This document shows, in pieces, positions 53,027 through 62,431 of a DNA stretch of 64,000 nucleotides (the stretch's first letter is position 1; each line of letters starts with the position of its first letter). The notes under the pieces were generated by a model. It saw only the letters and a list, made by a program, of their open reading frames with translations, ran no database searches and was not told the DNA's origin. The stretch spans positions 3,534,001-3,598,000 of the forward strand of contig NZ_CP108484.1 of assembly GCF_036226505.1 (NCBI RefSeq), read 5' to 3'. The stretch comes from Kitasatospora sp. NBC_01246 (GTDB lineage: Bacteria > Actinomycetota > Actinomycetes > Streptomycetales > Streptomycetaceae). The translations under genes were made by a program, and so were the position numbers.

Positions 53027-54304
53027 CTACGCCCCCTCGGTCTCCAGCGCCAGCGCCGCGAACAGCTCCACGCCGATCCCGATCGCCCGCTCGTCCGCGT
53101 CGAAACGGCCCTGGTGAAGGTCACGGACCGTGCTGTCGCCGGGAGTGCGGACGCCGAGCCGGGCCAGCGCGCCCGGGGCGTGCTCCAGGTACCAGGAGAA
53201 GTCCTCGCCGCCGAGGCTCTGCTCGGTGTCCTCCACCACCTGGCCGGCGGCCGCCGTGGCGCGCCCCTCGTCCCGGTGCCCGAAACGGGCCGTCATCGCG
53301 GCCTCCAGCAGTCCCACCGAGACGGCCTCGTTGACCACCGGCGGCACCCCGCGGTGGTAGTCGAGCGTCCACTTCGCCCGGTAGGTCTCGGCCAGCTTGG
53401 CGATCAGCTCGTGCAGCAGGTCCGGCGCCTCGCGCCAGCCCTCCAGCTCCAGGCAGCGGACGGTGCCCTCCAGCTCGGCGTGCTGCGGGATGACGTTGGG
53501 GGCCGAGCCCGAGGCGATCCGGCCCCAGACCAGGCTGACGCCCCAGCGCGGGTCCATCCGGCGGGACAGCGCGGCCGGCAGGTCGGCGGCCATCCGGGCG
53601 ATCGCGGTCACCAGGTCGGTGGTCAGGTGCGGGCGGGCGGTGTGGCCGCCGGGGCCGTCCAGGTGCAGCACCAGGCGGTCGCAGGCCGAGGTGATCGCCC
53701 CGGTGCGCAGCGCGATCCGGCCGGCCTCCACCTTCGGGTCGCAGTGCACCGCGAAGATCCGGCCGACGCGGTCCATCCCGCCGGCGGCGATCACGTCCAG
53801 CGCGCCGCCGGGCATCAGCTCCTCGGCGGGCTGGAAGATCAGCCGGACCGGGCGGCGCAGCTCGCCGGACCGGGCCGCCTCGGCGAGCACCAGGGCGGTG
53901 CCCAGCACGACGGAGGTGTGCACGTCGTGGCCGCAGGCGTGGGCCCGGCCGGCGACGGTCGACCGGTACGGCACGTCCGTCTTGGCGTCGTCGATGGGCA
54001 GCGCGTCGATGTCGGCGCGGAAGGCCAGGAACTCGGCGCCGCGCGGGGCGCCCTCCGGGACGATGTCGACGATCATCCCGGTGCCGCCGGGCAGCACCCG
54101 GGGGGCCAGGCCGGCGGCCGTCAGCCGGTCGCGCAGCAGGGCGGTGGTGCGGAACTCCTGGCGGCCCAGCTCCGGGTGGCGGTGCAGATCGCGGCGGAAC
54201 GCGATCAGCTCCGGCTCCAGCGCCGCGACACGGTCGCGCAGGGCGGCGACGGGGCGGGCAGCGGTGGGCATGACGGCCGGCTGGGCGGACTCAGGACGGT
54301 TCAT
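53027..54304 (-). CDS. M20-family amidohydrolase
   Basis: This 425-aa metallopeptidase is of the M20D (aminoacylase/HipO-like) group. HACGHDVHTSV and FQPAEE carry metal ligands and the catalytic Glu; HRHPELGRQEF opens the fold and GGEDFSWYLEHAPG closes it. It probably removes acyl groups from amino acids or peptides. ATG 54304 follows a TACCCT box by seven bases, so it may be leaderless. It stands alone. Confidence 0.9.
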   Translation of the reverse strand: MNRPESAQPAVMPTAARPVAALRDRVAALEPELIAFRRDLHRHPELGRQEFRTTALLRDRLTAAGLAPRVLPGGTGMIVDIVPEGAPRGAEFLAFRADIDALPIDDAKTDVPYRSTVAGRAHACGHDVHTSVVLGTALVLAEAARSGELRRPVRLIFQPAEELMPGGALDVIAAGGMDRVGRIFAVHCDPKVEAGRIALRTGAITSACDRLVLHLDGPGGHTARPHLTTDLVTAIARMAADLPAALSRRMDPRWGVSLVWGRIASGSAPNVIPQHAELEGTVRCLELEGWREAPDLLHELIAKLAETYRAKWTLDYHRGVPPVVNEAVSVGLLEAAMTARFGHRDEGRATAAAGQVVEDTEQSLGGEDFSWYLEHAPGALARLGVRTPGDSTVRDLHQGRFDADERAIGIGVELFAALALETEGA

Positions 54305-54625
54305 CTCAACAAGGGTAGGCCTGTTGGGGGGATTTGGCCCGACTTCCCGAAAAGAAGTCCCCGTATGGGCGCATAGGGGCTGAGCAGGTGGGTATGACAT
54401 CTCGTTTCAGTCGCCTTCCCCGGGTTGCGTGCCCTGTGCAACGACGACCCGCACCGGCGGTCACGGGGCCACTCCGACGGGGGATTGACGCCGTTCGGGA
54501 CGGCTGGAGGACCCACCGGGGTGGACGTCCCCCACCGCGGCGCGGGCCCGGTCGGCGTCATTGAGATGATCGGACGAGCGACCGACGTACTTCCCCCGAC
54601 CGACGCGTTCCTCCAGGGAGTGGCA
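54305..54625. other. Intergenic region between M20 and SDR genes
   Basis: No gene is seen. It holds the divergent promoters: TACCCT for M20 on the minus strand and no clear -10 box for the SDR. No strong repeat is visible. Confidence 0.4.
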
Positions 54626-55366
54626 ATGACCGAGCAGAAGGTGGCCGTGGTCACCGGAGCCAGCAGTGGAATCGGCGCGGCGACCGCCCGCCGGCTCGCG
54701 GCCGAGGGCTTCGAGGTGGTGCTGACCGCCCGCCGCACCGAGCGGATCGAGGAGCTCGCCAAGGAGCTCGGCGGCCGCGCCCACACCCTGGACGTCACCG
54801 ACCGGGTGGCCGTGGACGCCTTCGCGGCCGAGGTCGGCCGGGTGGACGTCCTGGTCAACAACGCCGGCGGGGCGATCGGCGCGGAGCCGGTCGAGACCGC
54901 CGACCCGGCCGACTGGCTGGCGATGTACCAGGTGAACGTGCTCGGCGTGCTGCACATGACGCAGGCCCTGCTGCCCGCTCTGCGGGCGAGCGGCGACGGC
55001 ACCGTGCTGGTGCTCTCCTCCACCGCGGCGCTGGCCGCGTACGAGGGCGGCGGCGGCTACGTGGCGGCCAAGCACGCGGCCCACACCATCGCGGCCACCC
55101 TGCGGCTGGAGCTGTGCGGGGAGCCGATCCGGGTGATCGAGATCGCCCCCGGCATGGTCAAGTCCGAGGGCTTCGCCGTCACCCGCTTCCGGGGCGACGA
55201 GGAGAAGGCCGCGGCCGTGTACGCGGGCGTCGCCGAGCCGCTGACCTCGGACGACGTCGCGGACACCGTCGCCTGGGCGGTGACCCGGCCCCCGCACGTC
55301 AACATCGACCTGCTGGTCGTCCGCCCACGGGCCCAGGCCGCCAACCACAAGGTGCACCGGGTCTGA
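54626..55366 (+). CDS. Short-chain dehydrogenase/reductase
   Basis: This 246-aa classical SDR has TGASSGIG as the cofactor loop, NNAGG at 90s, and the catalytic Ser in VLVLSSTAAL and Tyr-Lys in YVAAK. The closest-looking group is the YdfG-like 3-hydroxy acid/serine dehydrogenases (PGMVKSEGF and DDVADTVAWAVTRPPHVNID). ATG 54626 has a GGGAG site. The substrate is unknown. Confidence 0.9.
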   Translation: MTEQKVAVVTGASSGIGAATARRLAAEGFEVVLTARRTERIEELAKELGGRAHTLDVTDRVAVDAFAAEVGRVDVLVNNAGGAIGAEPVETADPADWLAMYQVNVLGVLHMTQALLPALRASGDGTVLVLSSTAALAAYEGGGGYVAAKHAAHTIAATLRLELCGEPIRVIEIAPGMVKSEGFAVTRFRGDEEKAAAVYAGVAEPLTSDDVADTVAWAVTRPPHVNIDLLVVRPRAQAANHKVHRV

Positions 55367-55444
55367 CGGCCGGGCGGCGCGGGCGGGCGGTCCGACGCCG
55401 GGGCCATGATCCACGCGGTCACCCGGCAGTGATACATACGTGCG

Positions 55445-57094
55445 ATGAGATCTCTTCGGGCCGCCCGCCCGCGCTTTCTGCTGACCGCTTTCGCGGCCGG
55501 CACCCTGCTTCTCGGCTCCGCCTGCAACGACGGCACCAAGCCCGCTCAGGACGGGGCCGCCGCGGCCCCGTCGGCCGCCCCGGCCACCCCGACGGCCACC
55601 CCGACGCCGACCGCCAAGCCCACCGGCGCCGACGACCCCGCGCTCAAGCCGTTCTACGGCCAGCAGATCGCCTGGGCCGCCTGCCCGGCCGACCCGCAGG
55701 CCGCCCGGGCCAAGATCGACATATCCGCGATGCTCTGCGGTCGGCTGCACGTCCCGCTCGACTACACCGCCCCCGCCGCCGACGCCCTCGACCTCGCGCT
55801 GATCAAGCTGCCCGCCGCCCGGCCGGACCAGCGGCTCGGCTCGCTCATGGTCAACCCGGGCGGCCCGGGCGCCTCCGGCGTCGAGATGGTCAAGTACGGC
55901 GCCACGGAGTACGACGGCACCCTGCACGACCGATTCGACGTGGTCGGCTTCGACCCGCGCGGCACCGGCGAGAGCTCCCCGGTGGTCTGCTACGACGACA
56001 AGCAGCACGACGAGGTCAACCAGCGTGACACCCCGCTGGAGCCGGCCGCCCGCACCGCCGACCGGGTCGGGAACGCCACCGACCACGCCGCCGCCTGCCA
56101 GGCGAAGTCCGGCCGGCTGCTGCCCTTCGTCGGCACCCGCAACACCGCCCGCGACCTGGACGTGCTGCGCGCCGCCGTCGGCGACCGGAAGCTCAACTAC
56201 CTCGGCATCTCCTACGGCACCTACCTCGGCGCGCTCTACGCCGAGGAGTTCCCGCAGAACACCGGCCGGCTGATCCTGGACGGCGCCGTCGACCCCGCCC
56301 AGGACCGGCTGGACCACGGCGTCGACCAGCAGATCGGCTTCGAGAAGTCCTTCGAGCGCTTCGCCGCCGACTGCGTGAAGAACCACGCGGCCGAGTGCCC
56401 GCTCGGCAAGGACCCGGCCAAGGCCGCCCAGAAGGCCGCCGACTTCCTGGACGGCCTGTACGGCCACCCGATGACCGCCTCCGACGGCCGGAAGGTCGGC
56501 CGCGACCTCGCCTGGACGGGCGTCATCAGCGCGCTCTACGGCGACGAGAAGACGTCCTGGACGTACCTGCGCAACGCGCTCGGCTGGGCCATGGTCGGCC
56601 ACAAGGTGGACCCGCTGCTCGCCTCCGCCGACGGCTACGACGGCCGCGACGAGAAGGGCCACTTCAGCCCGATGGAGGAGGCGAACCGCGCGATCAGCTG
56701 CGCCGACGCCGCCCCGCCGGCGCCCACCGCGGAGCGCGCCCAGCAGGCGGTGGCCAGGCTCCTGGCCGAGGCCCCGCTGGTCTCCAAGGGCGTCACGGTG
56801 GAGGACTACAGCGAGGCCGGCTGCGCCCGCTGGCCGTTCCGGACGACGGAGCGGCCGCACGCCGTCCGCGCCGAGGGCAGCGCGCCGATCCTGGTGGTCG
56901 GCACCACCGGCGACCCGGCCACCCCGTACGCCTCCGCCGAGGCGCTCGCCAAGGGCTTCGCCGACGCCACCCTGCTGACCCGGGTCGGCGAGGGGCACGG
57001 CGCCTTCGGCAAGGGCAACGGCTGCGTCGACGCCGCGCTGACCGCGTACCTCGTCGAGGGGACGATGCCGGCGCCGGGGACGCGCTGCTCCTGA
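55445..57094 (+). CDS. Secreted alpha/beta hydrolase, tripeptidyl aminopeptidase-like lipoprotein
   Basis: This 549-aa protein has a signal peptide with lipobox LLGSAC (Cys27) and an Ala/Pro/Thr linker. The family core is LDYTAPAADALDLALIKLPA, VNPGGPGASG (oxyanion), GISYGTYLGALYA with the nucleophile Ser, VVGTTGDPATPY with the Asp and GEGHGAFG with the His. Members include streptomycete SlpD/SlpE and tripeptidyl aminopeptidases, which clip N-terminal peptides outside the cell. It is monocistronic. A 16-bp TGACAC-N4-GTGTCA palindrome (57151-57166) follows it. Confidence 0.88.
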   Translation: MRSLRAARPRFLLTAFAAGTLLLGSACNDGTKPAQDGAAAAPSAAPATPTATPTPTAKPTGADDPALKPFYGQQIAWAACPADPQAARAKIDISAMLCGRLHVPLDYTAPAADALDLALIKLPAARPDQRLGSLMVNPGGPGASGVEMVKYGATEYDGTLHDRFDVVGFDPRGTGESSPVVCYDDKQHDEVNQRDTPLEPAARTADRVGNATDHAAACQAKSGRLLPFVGTRNTARDLDVLRAAVGDRKLNYLGISYGTYLGALYAEEFPQNTGRLILDGAVDPAQDRLDHGVDQQIGFEKSFERFAADCVKNHAAECPLGKDPAKAAQKAADFLDGLYGHPMTASDGRKVGRDLAWTGVISALYGDEKTSWTYLRNALGWAMVGHKVDPLLASADGYDGRDEKGHFSPMEEANRAISCADAAPPAPTAERAQQAVARLLAEAPLVSKGVTVEDYSEAGCARWPFRTTERPHAVRAEGSAPILVVGTTGDPATPYASAEALAKGFADATLLTRVGEGHGAFGKGNGCVDAALTAYLVEGTMPAPGTRCS

Positions 57095-57346
57095 GTGGAG
57101 CCGGCGGCCGAAAGGCCTGGACGATTAGCAGATGTGAACGGGGAGGGCGCTGACACTTAGGTGTCAACGTCACAACTTGATAGCTCGATCGGATGAATTC
57201 CGCGTGCGCTCTCCCCAACTGATGACTGCTCAACTACCGTTGAGCCGCTGCCCGGCGGGTCTCGAACACCGCCCCGCGGCCTCATACTTCACCTGCTTCA
57301 CCACCCCCTTTCACCGGCACCTTCCCGCCCTCACGAGGAGGACCCG

Positions 57347-57892
57347 CTGGCCAGCGACATCCCGTCACCGCGGCTCGATCCCAGCTCCGAGCCGACCCTC
57401 CTCGGGTTGCACCGCTTCAACGAGGCCGACGCCGGCGCGGCCGAGGAGGCCCTCCTGGCCTGCTGCGGCAGCCACCGCTGGGCCCTGCGGCTCACCGCCC
57501 ACCGGCCCTACCCCGACATAGAGTCCCTGCTGGCCGCGGCCAGCGAGGCCTCCTACGACCTGCGACCGGCCGACCTGGCCGAGGCGCTGGCGGACGAGAG
57601 CTGGATGCCGCAGCCGCTCCTGGGCATGCGCGCACCCGGCAGCCAGGCGGCGCACACCGCCCTTCGCGCCGCCCACGCCGCGTACGAGGCCCGGTTCGGG
57701 CACGTCTTCGTGGTCTGCCTGGAAGGGGTGGCCCCCGAGGAGATGCTCGACACCGTGCTCAGCTCGATCCGCACCCGCCTGGCGCACGACCCGGACGAGG
57801 AACGGCTGATCGCCTCGGACGAGCTCCGCCGGATCGCCCTGACCCGGTTGGAGCACCTGGTCGCCACCCACTCCGAGGCCGGAGCCCGCTGA
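57347..57892 (+). CDS. 2-oxo-4-hydroxy-4-carboxy-5-ureidoimidazoline (OHCU) decarboxylase
   Basis: This 181-aa protein starts at CTG 57347, which has a GAGGAGG ribosome site at ideal spacing; TTG 57407 is the alternative and lacks one. It carries the family signatures LHRFNEADAGAAEEALLACC, HRPYPDIESLLAAA, LAEALADESW and FVVCLEGVAPEEML. The family decarboxylates OHCU to S-allantoin in urate degradation. Catalytic residues are His and Glu in this fold: the canonical motif HPxLG is not visible (MRAPGSQAAHTALRAAHAAY), so activity is uncertain. No uricase or HIU hydrolase lies nearby. Confidence 0.8.
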   Translation: MASDIPSPRLDPSSEPTLLGLHRFNEADAGAAEEALLACCGSHRWALRLTAHRPYPDIESLLAAASEASYDLRPADLAEALADESWMPQPLLGMRAPGSQAAHTALRAAHAAYEARFGHVFVVCLEGVAPEEMLDTVLSSIRTRLAHDPDEERLIASDELRRIALTRLEHLVATHSEAGAR

Positions 57893-57905
57893 GCCGGGCC
57901 CGCCC

Positions 57906-58673
57906 TCACCCGTGGGCCTGCGCGGCGCGGAGCTTCGCCACCTGCTGCCGGACGATCCGCTCGTCCGGCACGGGGGCGGGCTCCGCGCCGACGCCGACGG
58001 TGGTGAGCACCGCCAGCACCGGTCCGACCCGGGCCACCACGGCACGCTGGGCGAGCACCACGCTGCCCGACTCACTCGTCAGGGTGAACCCGGTCACCGC
58101 GTCGGCTCCCCCGGGCGTGGGCGTGTCGTCCCGGATCAACCGGTGCCTGGTCCGCACCGGCTTGCGGCTCTTCTCCGCCGGCGGCGGCGGAGCGCTGGAG
58201 ACGAACGAGGAGCACGGGCCGAACAGCTTCTCCAGCTCCGACTGCAGCTGCGCCGCCCGCCCGGTCCGGTAGCCGAGCAGTCCTCCGTACACGCCCCCCT
58301 GGGGATCGGCCGCCCGCGCCACGCTCAGATCGGTCTCCGCGTACGGATCCCCCGGGCCCGGCGAGGCGGTGGCGCCGCCCGCCGCCACCGCCGGGGTCAC
58401 CGCGTCCAGCAGCGGCTGGCAGACGGGCAGGTCGGAGACCTCCCGGCCGCCGCCCGAGCCGGTCTCGCCGTGACCGGGCGTCATCACCGTCACCGTGTAC
58501 CCGGCCCCCAGGTCGCCGTCGGCCACCGCGGCCGCCCGCAACTCGGCGGCGGACAGCTCGCGGGCCGGCGCGGCCCGGTCGGCGGAGCCGCCGACCGTGG
58601 TGCAGCCCGCGGCGAGCAGCAGGGCGTAGACCGCGACAGCGGGGGACGGGCGGCGGGGCGGGCTGAGCGGCAC
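57906..58673 (-). CDS. Lipoprotein of unknown function
   Basis: From GTG 58673 (GAGG site) the protein has 255 residues with a short basic start and lipobox LLLAAGC; a GTG at 58736 would add 21 basic residues. The mature part has one cysteine pair (CQP near 85 and CSS near 152). It has conserved-looking strands such as GDLGAGYTVTVMTPG, PYAETDLSVARAAD and GSVVLAQRAVVARVGPVLAV. It resembles secreted sensor-like lipoproteins of streptomycetes. The substrate is unknown. Confidence 0.75.
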   Translation of the reverse strand: MPLSPPRRPSPAVAVYALLLAAGCTTVGGSADRAAPARELSAAELRAAAVADGDLGAGYTVTVMTPGHGETGSGGGREVSDLPVCQPLLDAVTPAVAAGGATASPGPGDPYAETDLSVARAADPQGGVYGGLLGYRTGRAAQLQSELEKLFGPCSSFVSSAPPPPAEKSRKPVRTRHRLIRDDTPTPGGADAVTGFTLTSESGSVVLAQRAVVARVGPVLAVLTTVGVGAEPAPVPDERIVRQQVAKLRAAQAHG

Positions 58674-58938
58674 GGGGGCCTCGGCAGAGTGTCGGCGACG
58701 GAAGCGGCGGCCACGGTAGCGCAGTCGAACGGTCACGCTGCGTGGCCGTGGGGCCTCCGGAGCCGCCCGGGTTCCCGCCCCACTAGGCCAGTCGTGCCTG
58801 ATTGATCACACCTCGGGCCCCCGGAGGCGGTTCGCAATAACGCGTCGATAGGATGCTGGCGGCCGGTGGACCGTACCCGGCCGGGCTGACCGACACCGAA
58901 GCCGGCCGAGCCCCCAATCGCTTCCGGAGGGTTTTTCC

Positions 58939-59319
58939 GTGCCGGCTGGAACGCTGTACCGCGGCCGGGAAGGCATGTGGAGCTGGGTGGCTCATCGAGT
59001 CACCGGCGTCCTCATCTTCTTCTTCCTGTTCGCTCATGTCCTGGACACCGCACTGGTGCGAGTGTCGCCCGAGGCGTACGACTCTGTGATTCAGACGTAC
59101 AAGACGCCCCTGGTGAACCTGATGGAGTACGGCCTGGTGGCCGCCATCCTGTTCCACGCCCTCAACGGCCTGCGGGTCGTCGCCGTCGACTTCTGGTCGA
59201 AGGGTCCGAAGTTCCAGAAGCAGATGCTCTGGACCGTGGTCGGGGTGTGGGTCGTCCTGATGGCGGGCGCCTTCTACCCGATCCTTCAGCACACGCTGAC
59301 CACCTGGTTCGGGAAGTGA
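58939..59319 (+). CDS. sdhC: Succinate dehydrogenase cytochrome b556 subunit
   Basis: This 126-aa subunit has three membrane helices (WVAHRVTGVLIFFFLFAHVL, MEYGLVAAILFHALNGLRVV, LWTVVGVWVVLMAGAFYPIL). HR in the first and the H in ILFHALNGLR fit quinone and haem binding. The GTG start has a GGAGG site. It begins sdhCDAB; a TAGGAT box near 58850 is the likely -10. Confidence 0.92.
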   Translation: MPAGTLYRGREGMWSWVAHRVTGVLIFFFLFAHVLDTALVRVSPEAYDSVIQTYKTPLVNLMEYGLVAAILFHALNGLRVVAVDFWSKGPKFQKQMLWTVVGVWVVLMAGAFYPILQHTLTTWFGK

Positions 59320-59327
59320 TCTGAGAC

Positions 59328-59819
59328 ATGTCCACGGAAATCTCCGACGCCCTGGTGGTCCCCTCCGCCCACGCGCACACCGGCAAGGGCCTCGGCACCG
59401 GCAACCCCGCCGACGCCTTCGTGGTCGAGCCGGCCCGCCAGCGGACCAAGAAGACCCCGCGCCGCACCCGGACCAACTTCGAGATGCTGGCGTGGCTCTT
59501 CATGCGCCTGTCCGGCATCGTCCTGGTGGTCCTGATCCTCGGCCACCTGCTGATCATGCTGGTGCTCGACGGTGGCGTCTCCAAGATCGGCTTCGCCTTC
59601 GTGGCCGGCCGCTGGGCCTCGCCGTTCTGGCAGGGCTGGGACCTCCTGATGCTCTGGCTCGCCATGCTGCACGGCGCCAACGGCATGCGGACGGTCATCA
59701 ACGACTACGCCGAGAAGGACTCCACCCGGCTCTGGCTGAAGGGCCTCATGGGCGCCGCAACGGTCTTCACCGTGCTGCTCGGCACCCTGGTCATCTTCAC
59801 CTTCGACCCGAACATCTAA
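59328..59819 (+). CDS. sdhD: Succinate dehydrogenase hydrophobic membrane anchor
   Basis: This 163-aa subunit has an unusually long soluble start of about 50 residues and three helices (LAWLFMRLSGIVLVVLILGH, LLMLWLAMLHGANGMRTVIN, LMGAATVFTVLLGTLVIFTF). R-x-S-G and the H-G-A-N pattern fit quinone and haem contacts. It follows sdhC by eight bases. Confidence 0.92.
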   Translation: MSTEISDALVVPSAHAHTGKGLGTGNPADAFVVEPARQRTKKTPRRTRTNFEMLAWLFMRLSGIVLVVLILGHLLIMLVLDGGVSKIGFAFVAGRWASPFWQGWDLLMLWLAMLHGANGMRTVINDYAEKDSTRLWLKGLMGAATVFTVLLGTLVIFTFDPNI

Positions 59820-59851
59820 TCGGCAGAGGCCAGAGGCGAGTTAGAACCCCC

Positions 59852-61594
59852 ATGCAGATTCACCAGTACGACACCGTCATCGTCGGCGCCGGCGGCGCCG
59901 GCATGCGCGCGGCCATCGAGTCGACCCAGCGCAGCCGCACCGCGGTGCTCACCAAGCTCTACCCCACCCGGTCCCACACCGGCGCGGCCCAGGGCGGCAT
60001 GTGCGCCGCCCTCGCCAACGTCGAGGAGGACAACTGGGAGTGGCACACCTTCGACACGGTCAAGGGCGGTGACTACCTGGTCGACCAGGACGCCGCCGAG
60101 ATCATGTGCAAGGAGGCCATCGACGCCGTCCTCGACCTGGAGAAGATGGGCCTGCCCTTCTCCCGCACCGAGCAGGGCCGGATCGACCAGCGCCGCTTCG
60201 GCGGTCACTCCCGCAACCACGGCGAGGCCCCGGTCCGCCGGTCCTGCTACGCGGCGGACCGCACCGGCCACATGATCCTCCAGACGCTGTTCCAGAACTG
60301 CGTCAAGCACGGTGTCGAGTTCTTCAACGAGTTCTACGTCCTCGACCTGCTGATCAACGAGGGCAGGACGGCCGGCGTCGTCGCCTACGAGCTGGCCACC
60401 GGCGAGATCCACGTCTTCCAGGCCAAGTCGGTCGTGTTCGCCTCCGGCGGCACCGGCAAGTTCTTCAAGGTCTCCTCCAACGCCCACACCCTCACCGGTG
60501 ACGGCCAGGCCCTGGTGTACCGCCGCGGCCTGCCGCTGGAGGACATGGAGTTCTTCCAGTTCCACCCGACGGGCATCTGGCGCATGGGCATCCTCCTCAC
60601 CGAGGGCGCCCGCGGCGAGGGCGGCATCCTGCGCAACAAGGACGGCGAGCGCTTCATGGAGCGCTACGCCCCCGTCATGAAGGACCTCGCGTCCCGTGAC
60701 GTCTGCTCCCGCGCGATCTACACCGAGATCCGCGAAGGCCGCGGCTGCGGTCCGGACGGCGACCACGTCTACCTGGACCTCACCCACCTGCCGCCGGAGC
60801 AGCTGGACGCCAAGCTCCCGGACATCACCGAGTTCGCGCGCACCTACCTCGGCATCGAGCCCTACACGGACCCGATCCCGATCCAGCCCACCGCGCACTA
60901 CGCGATGGGCGGCATCCCGACCAACGTCGCCGGTGAGGTGCTGCGCAACAACACCGACGTCGTCCCGGGCCTGTACGCGGCCGGCGAGGTCGCCTGCGTC
61001 TCGGTGCACGGTGCCAACCGCCTGGGCACCAACTCGCTGCTGGACATCAACGTGTTCGGCAAGCGCGCGGGCATCGCCGCCGCCGACTACGCGCAGACGG
61101 TGGACTACACCGAGCTGCCCGAGAACCCGGCCGAGAAGGTGCAGGCGCTGGTCGAGGGCCTGCGCGAGTCCACCGGGACCGAGTCCGTGGCGCAGATCCG
61201 CAAGGAGCTGCAGGAGACCATGGACACCAACGCCATGGTCTACCGCACCGGCGCGACGCTGAAGCAGGCGGTCGAGGACATCGCCGCGCTGCGCGAGCGC
61301 TACAAGAACGTCTCCATCCAGGACAAGGGCTTCCGTTACAACACGGACCTCCTGGAGGCCGTCGAGCTGGGCAACCTGCTCGACCTGGCCGAGGTGCTGG
61401 CCGTCTCCGCGCTCGCCCGCGAGGAGTCGCGCGGCGGTCACTACCGCGAGGACTTCCCGACCCGTGACGACGTGAAGTTCATGCAGCACACCATGGCGTA
61501 CCAGGAGGTCGCCGAGGACGGCACCACCTCCATCCGCCTCGACTACAAGCCGGTCGTCACGACCCGGTACCAGCCGATGGAGCGTAAGTACTGA
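59852..61594 (+). CDS. sdhA: Succinate dehydrogenase flavoprotein subunit
   Basis: This 580-aa subunit oxidises succinate to fumarate with covalently bound FAD. YDTVIVGAGGAGMRAAIEST binds FAD, RSHTGAAQGG carries the flavin-linked His, GGHSRNHGEAPVRRSCYAAD and FQFHPTGIW line the active site, and TAHYAMGGIPTNVAGEV follows. ATG 59852 has a weak ribosome site, and the stop overlaps sdhB (TGATG). Confidence 0.96.
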   Translation: MQIHQYDTVIVGAGGAGMRAAIESTQRSRTAVLTKLYPTRSHTGAAQGGMCAALANVEEDNWEWHTFDTVKGGDYLVDQDAAEIMCKEAIDAVLDLEKMGLPFSRTEQGRIDQRRFGGHSRNHGEAPVRRSCYAADRTGHMILQTLFQNCVKHGVEFFNEFYVLDLLINEGRTAGVVAYELATGEIHVFQAKSVVFASGGTGKFFKVSSNAHTLTGDGQALVYRRGLPLEDMEFFQFHPTGIWRMGILLTEGARGEGGILRNKDGERFMERYAPVMKDLASRDVCSRAIYTEIREGRGCGPDGDHVYLDLTHLPPEQLDAKLPDITEFARTYLGIEPYTDPIPIQPTAHYAMGGIPTNVAGEVLRNNTDVVPGLYAAGEVACVSVHGANRLGTNSLLDINVFGKRAGIAAADYAQTVDYTELPENPAEKVQALVEGLRESTGTESVAQIRKELQETMDTNAMVYRTGATLKQAVEDIAALRERYKNVSIQDKGFRYNTDLLEAVELGNLLDLAEVLAVSALAREESRGGHYREDFPTRDDVKFMQHTMAYQEVAEDGTTSIRLDYKPVVTTRYQPMERKY

Positions 61595-62367
61595 TGAGCA
61601 CTCCTACTGCGGAGAAGCACTCGGCCGCTCTGGACGCGGCCGAGGCGGGCGGTATCCAGCTGATCACCGTCACCTTCCGGATCCGCCGGTTCAACCCGGA
61701 GGAGCACCCGGACCCGGTGTGGGTCGACTACCAGCTGACCCTGGACCCGAAGGAGCGCGTCCTGGACGCGCTCAACAAGATCAAGTGGGAGCAGGACGGC
61801 ACCCTCACCTACCGCCGCTCCTGCGCGCACGGCATCTGCGGCTCCGACGCGATGCGGATCAACGGGCGCAACCGGCTGGCGTGCAAGACCCTGATCAAGG
61901 ACGTCAACCCGGAGAAGCCGATCACGATCGAGGCCATCAAGGGCCTCACGGTCCTCAAGGACCTGGTCGTGGACATGGACCCGTTCTTCCAGGCGTACAA
62001 GGACGTCATGCCGTTCCTCATCACCAAGGGGAACGACCCGACCCGCGAGCGCCTGCAGTCCGCCGAGGACCGCGAGCGGTTCGACGACACCACCAAGTGC
62101 ATCCTGTGCGCCGCGTGCACGTCGTCCTGCCCGGTCTTCTGGAACGACGGCCAGTACTTCGGCCCGGCCGCGATCGTCAACGCGCACCGCTTCATCTTCG
62201 ACTCGCGCGACGAGGGTGCGGAGCAGCGGCTGGAGATCCTGAACGACCGTGAGGGCGTCTGGCGCTGCCGGACCACCTTCAACTGCTCGGAGGCCTGCCC
62301 CCGCGGCATCGAGGTCACCAAGGCGATCCAGGAAGTGAAGCGGGCCCTGGTCACCCGCCGCTTCTAG
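61594..62367 (+). CDS. sdhB: Succinate dehydrogenase iron-sulfur subunit
   Basis: This 257-aa subunit has the [2Fe-2S] cluster in SCAHGICGSDAMRINGRNRL plus a later Cys (ACK region), the first CxxCxxC (KCILCAACTSSC) for [4Fe-4S], and a second CxxxCP (NCSEACPRGIEVTKA) for [3Fe-4S]. It passes electrons from FAD to quinone. It is translated with sdhA by the TGATG overlap and ends at a strong terminator. Confidence 0.95.
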   Translation: MSTPTAEKHSAALDAAEAGGIQLITVTFRIRRFNPEEHPDPVWVDYQLTLDPKERVLDALNKIKWEQDGTLTYRRSCAHGICGSDAMRINGRNRLACKTLIKDVNPEKPITIEAIKGLTVLKDLVVDMDPFFQAYKDVMPFLITKGNDPTRERLQSAEDRERFDDTTKCILCAACTSSCPVFWNDGQYFGPAAIVNAHRFIFDSRDEGAEQRLEILNDREGVWRCRTTFNCSEACPRGIEVTKAIQEVKRALVTRRF

Positions 62368-62381
62368 TTCCTGCCCGAGCA

Positions 62382-62425
62382 CGCCGAGGCCCCGTCCGAT
62401 CACCCGATCGGACGGGGCCTCGGCG
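62382..62425. terminator. Strong bidirectional terminator after sdhCDAB
   Basis: A 20-bp perfect stem (62382-62401 with 62406-62425) closes on an ACCC loop. It is shared by sdhB and the convergent small membrane gene. Confidence 0.88.
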
Positions 62426-62431
62426 TTGCGG

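Noticed and set aside
54334..54564. 76-codon frame in the M20-SDR gap
   Set aside because: Arg/Pro/Gly-rich composition, no ribosome site and no continuity with known families; treated as noncoding.
57151..57166. TGACAC-N4-GTGTCA as a second site of the regulator acting at 44155
   Set aside because: The two repeats share only the GACAC core; outer bases and spacing differ, so a common regulator cannot be claimed.
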